In this document: positions 1 through 6,107 of the stretch, in pieces
Numbering within the stretch: position 1 is the stretch's first letter
Layout of the letters: each line of letters opens with the position of its first letter
DNA from: an uncultured Campylobacter sp.
Lineage (GTDB): Bacteria; Campylobacterota; Campylobacteria; Campylobacterales; Campylobacteraceae
Assembly: GCA_900539505.1 (NCBI GenBank)
Contig: UQCL01000069.1
Span: forward strand, 1-9,847
Direction: 5' to 3'
DNA length: 9,847 nucleotides
The notes under the pieces: generated by a model
The model's database searches: none
The model's input: the letters and a program-made list of their open reading frames with translations, nothing else
What the model was told of the DNA's origin: nothing
Translations under genes and position numbers: made by a program

Positions 1-14
1 TGTATAAGAGACAG
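1..14. other. Residual Nextera/Tn5 mosaic-end adapter
   Basis: The first 14 bases, TGTATAAGAGACAG, are identical to the inner 14 bases of the 19-base Tn5 mosaic end used in tagmentation libraries (AGATGTGTATAAGAGACAG). Their position at the extreme edge of the window fits untrimmed adapter at a contig end. Genomic sequence probably begins at about base 15. Nothing here suggests a natural Tn5/IS50 copy, because no transposase or further IS50 sequence follows. Confidence 0.93.
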
Positions 15-33
15 AAATTCATACTTATTACGT

Positions 34-39
34 TAGAAT
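34..39 (+). promoter_or_regulatory. Possible -10 box upstream of dsbD
   Basis: TAGAAT lies 28 bases before the dsbD start in an AT-rich stretch and resembles the sigma-70 -10 element of Campylobacter, where -35 elements are poorly conserved. Any -35 region would fall at the adapter junction, so it cannot be judged. This is a weak call based on one hexamer. Confidence 0.22.
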
Positions 40-66
40 GTAGGAAAAAATTTCAAAGGATAAAAT

Positions 67-2040
67 TTGATCAGATCGCTTATTTTAATGGCGTTTTTTC
101 TTTTAGGTTTAGGCGCCGAGCCCCTAAAACCCTCCGATGCGTTCAAGCTTAACGCGACGGCGCAAAGCGGTAGCGTAACGTTAAGCTTTGATATCGCGGA
201 CGGGGTCTATCTCTATCAAAACGAGATAAAAATTTTCATTGGCGGCGCGGAGGTGACGAATTTAATAAATCTGCCCGCCGCGACCGAATACAAGGATTAT
301 AAAATTTATGAGGGCAAATTTAGCATCGCCGTGCCTTTAGGCCTCGTGCTTGCAAACACCGCAGACAGCGATGATTTCGTGCTTAACGGCGATTTTTTGG
401 GCTGCACGAAATCGGGCTTTTGCTATCAGCCGCAGCAGTTCGGCTTTAGCTTCAAGCGTGCGACGAAGGGCTATGAGATCAGCAAAATTTCAAACTCCGA
501 ACTGAAAAAATATAGAAAAGGCGCAAATTACGCGCAGATTTCTGCCGCAGACAGCGCACAAGGCGGGGCTGTAAATTTTAAAAGCAATGCCGCAGCTTCG
601 GGCGCAGAGGCAAATTCCTTGGCAAGCTCGCACGCAGCGGGGAATTCCGCGGCAAGCTCGGCTGAAAACACTGCTGTAAATTCCGATGAATCCTCCGCTC
701 ACAAAAATCCACGCGGCGCAAATCCCATCTCCGAACAGGATAAAATTTTAAACGTTCTTGGCGGCAAAAGCTTCATCGCGGCGATCGCGCTGTTTTTTGG
801 TTACGGCGTGTTGCTTTCGCTAAGCCCTTGCGTCTATCCGCTCATCCCGATCCTCTCGTCGATCATCGTGGCGAAAACTTCCTCGAAGCCGAGCGCGAAA
901 AAAAGCCTCGCCGTAAGCCTCGCGTATATTCTCGGGATGGCGAGCTCGTATGCGATTTTAGGAGCTTTCGTGGCGGTTTTCGGGCAAAATTTACAGGGCC
1001 TGCTGCAAACTCCGCCCGCACTGATCCTAACCTCGCTGATATTCGCTGCGCTCGCGTTTTCTATGTTTGGATTTTATGAGATCCGCTTGCCTGCGCGCTT
1101 TCAGAGCTTTTTAAATAGCAAAAGCGAAAATGCTGGCGGCCTGATCGGAGTTTTTTCGATGGGGCTTATCTCGGCGCTCGTCGTATCGCCGTGCATCTCC
1201 GCTCCGCTTGCAGGCGCGCTCGTTTACATCGCGGGCAGCGGCGACGTTCTGCTGGGTGCGGCGGCTCTTTTTGCGCTTGGGCTCGGAAGCGGCGCACTGC
1301 TGCTTGTGGTGGGGCTCGGCGGCGCATTGCCTAGGCCGGGAGCTTGGATGGAGGCGGTGCCTAAAATTTTTGGCTTTTTGCTGCTTTTTACGGCTGTGTG
1401 GATTTCGCGCACGCTCATCGGCGAAAATTTAAGCCTGCTGATTTATGCGGTTTTGGGCGCGATTTTCGCAGGATTTTTGGGGCTGTTTGACGGCGGCGCG
1501 AGCGGGATAAAGCGCGCTTTGGCCCTTATAATCGCGCTATATTCGGCGCTGCTACTCGCGGGCTTTGCCAGCGGCGCGAGAGATTTTTCCAGACCGCTTG
1601 GTAATCTAATCCCGCAAAGCACGAGATATTCCAGCGGCGGTTTGGGCGGCGAGAGCTTGCAAGCGGGCGAAATTTTTCGCGTTAAAAATTTAAGCGGCGC
1701 ACATTTTTCGTTTGTGCACGATCTGGCGCAGCTGCGCGGCGAAATAGAAAATTCCAAAAAGCCCGTGATAGTGGATTTTTGGGCTAGCTGGTGTAAAAAT
1801 TGCGAGCAGAGCGAGCGAGCGTTCGCAGATCCCGCTCTTGCTGGCGCTCTTGATAAATTTAGCCTTTTAAAGATCGATCTTAGCGAAGATAGCGAGCAAA
1901 ATAGGGCGATAAAAACGCATTTTAACGTATTCGGCCCGCCTACGATTCTGTTTTTTAAAGAGGGCGCCGAGATTGCGAACCTGCGCCAGATCGGCAGCGT
2001 AAATTCCGAAAAGCTGGCCGAAATTTTAACCGAAATTTAG
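67..2040 (+). CDS. dsbD: Thiol:disulfide interchange protein DsbD
   Basis: DsbD moves electrons from cytoplasmic thioredoxin across the inner membrane to periplasmic thiol proteins. All three family domains are visible. The periplasmic alpha domain (about residues 20-135) has the cysteine pair C113/C119 in GCTKSGFCYQP. The multi-helix membrane domain (about 235-505) has C255 in SPCVYPLIPI and C376 in SPCISAPLAG. The C-terminal thioredoxin-like gamma domain (about 545-657) has the WCKNC active site (C576/C579). An N-terminal signal sequence covers about residues 3-17. The start is TTG at 67, chosen because AAAGGA (55-60) sits six bases upstream and the signal peptide follows at once. The alpha-membrane linker (about 152-222) is long, Ala/Ser/Asn-rich and contains a degenerate 30-base repeat. 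The stop is followed by a near-copy of the last ten bases (2031-2040 and 2041-2050). hisB follows after 48 bases. Confidence 0.95.
   Translation: MIRSLILMAFFLLGLGAEPLKPSDAFKLNATAQSGSVTLSFDIADGVYLYQNEIKIFIGGAEVTNLINLPAATEYKDYKIYEGKFSIAVPLGLVLANTADSDDFVLNGDFLGCTKSGFCYQPQQFGFSFKRATKGYEISKISNSELKKYRKGANYAQISAADSAQGGAVNFKSNAAASGAEANSLASSHAAGNSAASSAENTAVNSDESSAHKNPRGANPISEQDKILNVLGGKSFIAAIALFFGYGVLLSLSPCVYPLIPILSSIIVAKTSSKPSAKKSLAVSLAYILGMASSYAILGAFVAVFGQNLQGLLQTPPALILTSLIFAALAFSMFGFYEIRLPARFQSFLNSKSENAGGLIGVFSMGLISALVVSPCISAPLAGALVYIAGSGDVLLGAAALFALGLGSGALLLVVGLGGALPRPGAWMEAVPKIFGFLLLFTAVWISRTLIGENLSLLIYAVLGAIFAGFLGLFDGGASGIKRALALIIALYSALLLAGFASGARDFSRPLGNLIPQSTRYSSGGLGGESLQAGEIFRVKNLSGAHFSFVHDLAQLRGEIENSKKPVIVDFWASWCKNCEQSERAFADPALAGALDKFSLLKIDLSEDSEQNRAIKTHFNVFGPPTILFFKEGAEIANLRQIGSVNSEKLAEILTEI
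613..672 (+). repeat. Degenerate 30-bp tandem repeat in the dsbD linker
   Basis: Bases 613-630 and 643-660 match at 16 of 18 positions (AATTCC, two variable bases, then GGCAAGCTCG). The spacing of exactly 30 bases equals ten codons, so the frame is preserved. The encoded residues are small and polar (NSLASSHAAG followed by NSAASSAENT). The repeat lies in the linker between the alpha and membrane domains, where length change should be tolerated. Confidence 0.6.
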
Positions 2041-2088
2041 TGAAATTTAGATAGATTTCAAACAAAATTTAGTTTTAAGGATTGCGCG

Positions 2089-2667
2089 ATGATAAGCAAA
2101 AATAGGGCTACGAAAGAGACTAAAATCGAGCTTGAGCTTGAGCTTTACGGGCGCGGCGCAGCGCAGATACAAACTGGCATCGGTTTTTTCGATCATATGC
2201 TTGGCGCGTTTGCCAAGCACGCGTGGATCGATCTGAACCTACGCTGTGAGGGCGATTTGCAGGTCGATTTTCACCACAGCGTCGAAGACTGCGGCATAGT
2301 GCTCGGAAGCGCGATCAAAGAGGCGATCTATCCCGCGCAAAATATCGAGCGCTTCGGCGATAGCGTCCTCGTGATGGACGAGGCGGCGGTTTCTGCGGCG
2401 CTTGATTTTTCCAACCGCGCGTTTTTGGTATTTGATTGCCCGAGCCTGAAGCGCGGCAAGATCGGCGAATTCGACGCCGAGCTCGTGGAGGAATTTTTCC
2501 GCGCTTTGGCTTTCAACGCAAATTTAACGCTGCATCTATGCCAGATTCGAGGCGAAAATCTGCATCACGTCGCAGAAGCCGCGTTTAAGGCGCTCGCCGT
2601 CGCATTTCGTCGCGCGATAAGTATCAACGAGCGCGCTGGCGTGCCTAGCACTAAGGGCGTTTTATAG
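2089..2667 (+). CDS. hisB: Imidazoleglycerol-phosphate dehydratase
   Basis: HisB dehydrates imidazole glycerol phosphate to imidazole acetol phosphate in histidine biosynthesis, in the cytoplasm. At 192 residues it is the monofunctional form, without the N-terminal histidinol-phosphatase domain of the enterobacterial enzyme. The metal- and substrate-binding signatures are all present: GFFDHM (residues 32-37), DFHHSVEDCG (60-69), MDEA (96-99), HHVAEAAFK (159-167) and the C-terminal PSTKG (186-190). The ATG start at 2089 follows AAGGA (2077-2081) by seven bases. No other his gene is in the window, so the pathway genes must be scattered. It is separated from dsbD by 48 bases and followed by a 264-base gap, so transcription may stop after it. 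Confidence 0.96.
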   Translation: MISKNRATKETKIELELELYGRGAAQIQTGIGFFDHMLGAFAKHAWIDLNLRCEGDLQVDFHHSVEDCGIVLGSAIKEAIYPAQNIERFGDSVLVMDEAAVSAALDFSNRAFLVFDCPSLKRGKIGEFDAELVEEFFRALAFNANLTLHLCQIRGENLHHVAEAAFKALAVAFRRAISINERAGVPSTKGVL

Positions 2668-2697
2668 CGGTAGAGGGGCGTTAAATTAAAAACGGAA

Positions 2698-2718
2698 GCT
2701 AAATTTAATAAATTTAGC
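2698..2718. repeat. Perfect palindrome downstream of hisB
   Basis: Two ten-base arms, GCTAAATTTA (2698-2707) and TAAATTTAGC (2709-2718), are exact reverse complements around one central base. The element starts 31 bases after the hisB stop. It could fold as a weak hairpin in RNA or be a protein-binding site. The stem is AT-rich and no clean U-tract follows, so a rho-independent terminator is possible but not convincing. Confidence 0.5.
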
Positions 2719-2760
2719 AATTCGTGGTTTTGTAATTTTATCGGCGTTTGAAATTTTACT

Positions 2761-2807
2761 CTCGCCGCTGCTTGAAATTTGCAAAATTTCGCTTTTGTTC
2801 GGGCGAG
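2761..2807. repeat. Nested inverted repeat, possible terminator-like structure
   Basis: An inner stem GAAATTT (2774-2780) / AAATTTC (2784-2790) with a GCA loop is followed by GCTTTTGTT. It sits inside an outer pair CTCGCC (2761-2766) / GGCGAG (2802-2807). The inner hairpin plus T-rich tail is the best terminator candidate between hisB and the next gene, but its stem has only one G-C pair. The rest of the 2668-2931 gap holds no supported gene on either strand. Confidence 0.3.
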
Positions 2808-2931
2808 GATCGCCGCTTTATTAAGATCGCTTGCTCTAGCGTATTTGCGCTTGTGCTCTTGCTTGACGGGCGCGTAAATTTAATCGGCGCGCTAAAATGC
2901 TGCTTTGTACATTAAAATTTAAAGGTAAAAA

Positions 2932-3357
2932 ATGAATATTTTCGGATCGCTTATGGAGATTTTAAATGTGCTGTTTTTGATCTGCTTTGTTTGGCTTGTC
3001 GCGTGCTTGATTAAATTTATCAGATCAAAAGATGAGCCGGAGCGCCATAAAAGAGATAAAAAATTTCTAATTATTTCGATGGTTGTGTTTGCATGCGCTT
3101 TTGCTCCATTCATATATTCTCAGTGGCTATTTGATCCTTTTTCTACACTTATCTTGGTTTTTACCGGGCTGCCGGTAATTTCGTTCATTTGGCTAATTGT
3201 AAGTTTAGTAAAATTTATTAGATCTGCTAAAAGCACGGCTGAGCGCCGTAGAAGAATTAGAAATCTCTTGATTCTCTCCGCGTTTTTATTCATAATCTTT
3301 TCAGCCGCCTTAATAGGCTTTTTATGGCTGCTTAACAACGCACTTGCGCATATGTGA
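2932..3357 (+). CDS. Unrecognised four-helix membrane protein, internally duplicated
   Basis: I do not recognise this 141-residue protein. It has four hydrophobic segments (about residues 8-30, 45-63, 72-96 and 111-135). The two halves are clearly related: WLVACLIKFIRS (21-32) aligns with WLIVSLVKFIRS (87-98), 66 residues later, and each copy is followed by a basic, charged loop and another helix. The copy is visible in DNA too: 13 of 14 bases agree between 3013-3026 and 3211-3224, exactly 198 bases apart. This suggests a two-helix hairpin that was duplicated. By my count 2941-3360 is about 38% GC, well below the flanking genes, which hints at transfer or relaxed constraint. The start at 2932 has AAAGG (2921-2925) six bases upstream. 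A 45-codon ORF follows after eight bases. Confidence 0.8.
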   Translation: MNIFGSLMEILNVLFLICFVWLVACLIKFIRSKDEPERHKRDKKFLIISMVVFACAFAPFIYSQWLFDPFSTLILVFTGLPVISFIWLIVSLVKFIRSAKSTAERRRRIRNLLILSAFLFIIFSAALIGFLWLLNNALAHM

Positions 3358-3365
3358 GATACAAA

Positions 3366-3503
3366 ATGAGCGATGAAATTTTTCAAAAAACGATCGCCGT
3401 AATATTTACGGCTTGGGCGATCAGCGTTTGCGCGCTAGTCGCAGCGGCGCTGTATCTGCAGAGCAAATGCTCGATCATCTCCTATATCGCAAACGGAAAC
3501 TAA
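3366..3503 (+). CDS. Small single-helix membrane protein (45 aa)
   Basis: An open frame of 45 codons starts with ATG eight bases after the preceding stop and ends one base before the next start codon (TAA at 3501-3503, ATG at 3505). The product has a short polar N-terminus (MSDEIFQK), one strong hydrophobic segment (about residues 9-30) and a short polar tail. The codons for Ala, Leu and Ile are GC-rich, as in real genes of this genome. No strong ribosome-binding site is visible, so coupling to the upstream gene is likely. I do not recognise a family. The tight fit between two genes is the main evidence that it is translated. It may work with the adjacent anchored binding protein, but this is only positional inference. 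Confidence 0.6.
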   Translation: MSDEIFQKTIAVIFTAWAISVCALVAAALYLQSKCSIISYIANGN

Positions 3504-3504
3504 G

Positions 3505-4452
3505 ATGAAGCGTGCAATTATCGCCATTTTTCTGGTGTTTATCTTGGCGGCTTTCGATTTTGCGTTTTACCGCCTCGTCGTGAAGCGATACGTAAATCAA
3601 AGCAGCGCCGAGATGCAGGCCAAATCGATCGAGCTACATAAATTTCTGCCGTTTGATGAGGGCTCGCAGATCGTGCGCGTTAGCTCCAGTTTAAAACTTA
3701 GCGGCGATCTGCCGATAATCGACGGAGCAGCGGCTTTGTATCCCGTCTTTTCGGCATTCGTCGCGGCGAGCTATCCGAAGGACAGCGTGGAATTTGACGG
3801 GCGAAATTTCACGAATGCTAGCAGGCTCAAATTTAGCAACACTCGCGGCGCATACAAGGCCGTAAGCGACGGCGAGGCGGATCTGATATTCGTCGCCGCC
3901 CCTTCGAAGCAGCAGCTTGATTACGCGCGAGAAAAGGGCGCAAATTTACGCTTCGTGCCGATCGGGCTGGAGGCGTTCGTCTTTATCGTAAATGCAAATA
4001 ACAAAGTTTCAAGCTTAAGCGTGGATCAGGTGCGAGGAATTTATTCGGGGCAATATAGCGACTGGTCGCAGCTCGGCGGCGAGCGCATGCGAATAGATGC
4101 CGTGCAGCGAAACGCGGGCAGCGGCAGCCAGAGCGCATTTTTGAAATTTATGGGCGAGACGCAGCCTAAGCGCAAGATCACGGGCTTTTTCGGCAGTGCA
4201 ATCGGCTTTTCGTTTCGATACTACGTCGAGGGGATCGTGCAAAACGGCGGCGTGAAGATGCTTAGCCTAAACGGCGCGTATCCGAATAAAGAAAATATCG
4301 CTAGCCGCAAATACCCGCTCGTAGCCGAAATTTACGCGGTTTACGACGAAAATAACAAAAACGAAAATATCCGCATCTTGATAGATTGGATCCTTTCGCC
4401 GCAGGGGCAAAGTATCATCGAAAATAGCGGCTACGTGCCGATTAAGGGCTAA
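3505..4452 (+). CDS. PstS-like substrate-binding protein with N-terminal membrane anchor
   Basis: This 315-residue protein belongs to the periplasmic phosphate-binding (PstS-like) superfamily. The evidence is IIDGAAALYPVFSAF (residues 71-85), SDGEADLIFVAAPS (121-134), the QRNAGSGSQSAF ligand-loop motif (201-212) and the C-terminal WILSPQGQSIIENSGYVPI pattern (295-313), typical of this fold. Residues 3-22 form one hydrophobic helix with no clear lipobox or signal-peptidase site, so it is probably anchored in the inner membrane facing the periplasm. Canonical PstS has an Arg-x-x-x-Ser-Gly-Thr type loop. Here it is GSGSQ, as in many orphan members, so phosphate binding is likely but unproven. 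No pstC, pstA or pstB is nearby, so a sensing or accessory role is as plausible as transport. It begins one base after the 45-codon ORF, with which it is probably co-translated. Confidence 0.82.
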   Translation: MKRAIIAIFLVFILAAFDFAFYRLVVKRYVNQSSAEMQAKSIELHKFLPFDEGSQIVRVSSSLKLSGDLPIIDGAAALYPVFSAFVAASYPKDSVEFDGRNFTNASRLKFSNTRGAYKAVSDGEADLIFVAAPSKQQLDYAREKGANLRFVPIGLEAFVFIVNANNKVSSLSVDQVRGIYSGQYSDWSQLGGERMRIDAVQRNAGSGSQSAFLKFMGETQPKRKITGFFGSAIGFSFRYYVEGIVQNGGVKMLSLNGAYPNKENIASRKYPLVAEIYAVYDENNKNENIRILIDWILSPQGQSIIENSGYVPIKG

Positions 4453-4504
4453 GATCGCAGCTTAAATTTATACGGCGTTTGCCAAAAATTCAGCCAAATT
4501 TCGT

Positions 4505-4518
4505 TAAAATCATAAAAT
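4505..4518 (+). promoter_or_regulatory. Possible -10 boxes upstream of kdsC
   Basis: Two TAAAAT hexamers (4505-4510 and 4513-4518) lie in the AT-rich gap before kdsC, which is the largest clear gap at the head of the envelope cluster. They fit the Campylobacter -10 pattern loosely. A TTGCCA at 4479-4484 is too far from the first box (20 bases) to be a standard -35. This is a weak candidate for the cluster promoter. Confidence 0.25.
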
Positions 4519-4538
4519 TTCAAAAAACGGAAAACAAA

Positions 4539-5027
4539 GTGATAAAGATCATATTTTTAGACGTAGACGGCTGCCTTAGCGACGGCGGGCTGTACCATTC
4601 AAACGGCGGCGAAGAGATGAAGAAATTTAACGTAAAAGACGGGTTTGGCATCCAGGAGTGGCAACGGCTGGGGCTAAAGGTCGCGATCATCACCGGCAAA
4701 AGCTCGCAAATCGTCGCAAACCGCGCGCGCGAGCTAAAGATCGATACGCTCTTTCAAGGCGAAAAAGATAAGCTCTCAAGGGCGGAGCAAATTTTAAAAA
4801 ATTTTAACCTAAGCTTCGATGAGGCCGCTGCAATCGGCGATGATATAAACGACGCGAAGCTTTTAAATGCGGTCGCGATCAGCTTCAAGCCCGCCGATGC
4901 GCTAAGCTCGCTAAAAGCGGACGTCGCGCTAAGCAAAAACGGCGGCTGCGGCGCAGTGCGCGAGATGATCGAAATACTCGTCGATAAAAACGGCATGCGC
5001 GAAGAGTGGAATAGTAAATGGCTGTAG
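4539..5027 (+). CDS. kdsC: 3-deoxy-D-manno-octulosonate 8-phosphate phosphatase
   Basis: KdsC removes phosphate from Kdo-8-phosphate to give Kdo, the inner sugar of lipopolysaccharide, in the cytoplasm. It is a short HAD-family enzyme without a cap domain. Motif I is FLDVDGCLSDG, with nucleophile D8 and acid/base D10. Motif II is ITGKS (T52), the motif III lysine is in GEKDK (K78) and motif IV is GDDINDAKLL (D101, D102 and D105 region). A longer frame is open back to a TTG at 4479, but I prefer GTG at 4539. The protein then starts directly at the first beta strand, has the family's usual length of about 160 residues (162), and GGA at 4529-4531 lies at a suitable distance. The next two genes, lptC and lptA, handle export of the finished LPS, which supports the call over a generic HAD phosphatase. 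Confidence 0.88.
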   Translation: MIKIIFLDVDGCLSDGGLYHSNGGEEMKKFNVKDGFGIQEWQRLGLKVAIITGKSSQIVANRARELKIDTLFQGEKDKLSRAEQILKNFNLSFDEAAAIGDDINDAKLLNAVAISFKPADALSSLKADVALSKNGGCGAVREMIEILVDKNGMREEWNSKWL

Positions 5028-5101
5028 TTTCGAAAGCGCGCGTGAGAGAGCCTGCGAGAGGCGAAATTCCGCGCAGATCAAAGAGGACCGAGCGATGGTG
5101 A
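5018..5101 (+). CDS. Short basic ORF bridging kdsC and lptC (doubtful)
   Basis: An ATG at 5018, inside the last codons of kdsC, opens a 27-codon frame that closes with TGA at 5099-5101, seven bases into lptC. The peptide is rich in Arg and Lys (starting MAVVSKARVRE) with no hydrophobic segment. Translation of it could couple lptC to kdsC across a 67-base gap. Equally, it may be a chance open frame in GC-rich sequence, since no good ribosome-binding site precedes it. Confidence 0.2.
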   Translation: MAVVSKARVREPARGEIPRRSKRTERW

Positions 5102-5628
5102 TAAAAATTTTCTACGTCGCGATTGCGATCTTTTGCGTCGCGATGGTGTTTTTAAGCGTGCAGACGCCGTATTTTAGCGATATGTTTAGACAGGATCTAA
5201 GCATTGCGAATATGGAGATGAAAAAGATCGTCGATTATCAGATCGGCGAGCGCGTGGATGCTAAATTTACCGCGGACGGCGGCACTCGCTATAAGGATCG
5301 CGACGAGTTTGTAAATTTTAAAGCCGAGGAGATTGGCGCGGATCTAAATCACACTTTGGTTTCAAAGACCGCGACGCGCGCAGGCGAGCTGATAAAATTT
5401 AACGGCGACGCGCACTATGTAAATAGCAGAGGCTTTGATTACACGGCGCAGGAGATCATCTACGATACGAGCAGCAAGATCGTCCGCTCCGACGTGCCGT
5501 ACGTGTTGCGCCAAGGCGGCGACCGCATTACGGGCGCAAGCATCAGCTACGATACTAAAACCAAACAAACAAACTCAAAAGGAATCCACGCATGGTATTT
5601 AATAAAAGATCAAAACTCCACAAACTAA
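5095..5628 (+). CDS. lptC: LPS export protein LptC
   Basis: LptC is the bitopic inner-membrane protein that passes lipopolysaccharide from the LptB2FG extractor to periplasmic LptA. The 177-residue product has one N-terminal membrane helix (about residues 4-21), then a periplasmic region whose second half (about 100-170) has the repeated short beta strands of the Lpt beta-jellyroll (GDAHYVNSRGFDYTAQEIIY and onward). Sequence identity in this family is low. The call rests on the topology, the strand pattern and the position between kdsC and lptA. The ATG at 5095 follows GAGGA (5083-5087) by seven bases. The 3' end overlaps lptA by 37 bases, which is longer than the four-base overlaps elsewhere in this cluster. 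Confidence 0.85.
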   Translation: MVIKIFYVAIAIFCVAMVFLSVQTPYFSDMFRQDLSIANMEMKKIVDYQIGERVDAKFTADGGTRYKDRDEFVNFKAEEIGADLNHTLVSKTATRAGELIKFNGDAHYVNSRGFDYTAQEIIYDTSSKIVRSDVPYVLRQGGDRITGASISYDTKTKQTNSKGIHAWYLIKDQNSTN

Positions 5629-6107
5629 TACTTTCAGCCGCGCTAATTGCGGGCTTTGGCGCGACTACTCTTAGCGCCGCGCAGGAGCAGGTCGAGGTCA
5701 CGGCGGATAATTTTTTCGCCGACGAGATCAAACAGATCAGCGTCCTAACCGGCAACGTCCGCATCAAAAAGGGCGCTTACGATACGCTAAATTCCGACAA
5801 AGTGACGATCTATTTCGACGCCAAGCGCCAGCCTACCAAATATGTCGCGACGGGAAACGCAAATTTTAAAATTTTACTCAATCAAAAGCATTATGACGGC
5901 AAGGGCGGCGTGCTGACCTACGATCCGACTATCGAGGCTTACACGCTCGAAAACAACGCCTATCTGCACGAAGCCGAAACCAAAAAGGAGGTTTACGGCG
6001 ATAAGATCATCGTAAATCGCCAAAAGGGCACCTACGAAGTAAAGAGCGGCGGCGGCGAGAAAAAGCCCGTGCGTCTGATCTTTCAGGTCGAAGATCAAAA
6101 CAAATGA
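5592..6107 (+). CDS. lptA: LPS transport periplasmic protein LptA
   Basis: LptA forms the periplasmic bridge that carries lipopolysaccharide from LptC to LptD in the outer membrane. The 171-residue precursor has a signal peptide (basic residues 4-11, hydrophobic 12-22, likely cleavage near LSA-AQ at 29-30). It is followed by an OstA/LptA-type domain with its successive beta strands: VEVTADNFFADE (34-45), VLTGNVRIKKGAYDTLNSDK (51-70), YVATGNANFK (84-93) and EVYGDKIIVN (133-142). The ATG at 5592 is well supported by AAAAGGA (5577-5583), even though it lies inside lptC. The stop overlaps the engB start as ATGA at 6104-6107, which suggests translational coupling. Confidence 0.9.
   Translation: MVFNKRSKLHKLILSAALIAGFGATTLSAAQEQVEVTADNFFADEIKQISVLTGNVRIKKGAYDTLNSDKVTIYFDAKRQPTKYVATGNANFKILLNQKHYDGKGGVLTYDPTIEAYTLENNAYLHEAETKKEVYGDKIIVNRQKGTYEVKSGGGEKKPVRLIFQVEDQNK

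Noticed and set aside
1..14. End of a natural Tn5/IS50 element
   Set aside because: The match stops exactly at the inner edge of the synthetic mosaic end, and no transposase or IS50 sequence follows. Library adapter is the simpler explanation.
2031..2050. Tandem ten-base near-duplication at the dsbD stop (CGAAATTTAG then TGAAATTTAG)
   Set aside because: It is too short, and AAATTT words are too common in this genome for it to stand out. It is noted in the dsbD entry only.
2750..2900. Open stretch of about 45 codons on the minus strand in the gap after hisB
   Set aside because: No start codon or ribosome-binding site precedes it, a stop lies just upstream in frame, and the product looks random.
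4479..4538. Longer kdsC start at TTG 4479 adding 20 residues
   Set aside because: The extra residues are Lys/Asn/Gln-rich, derived from AT-rich intergenic sequence, and precede the first strand of the HAD fold. The GTG at 4539 gives the usual family length and has a better-placed ribosome-binding site.
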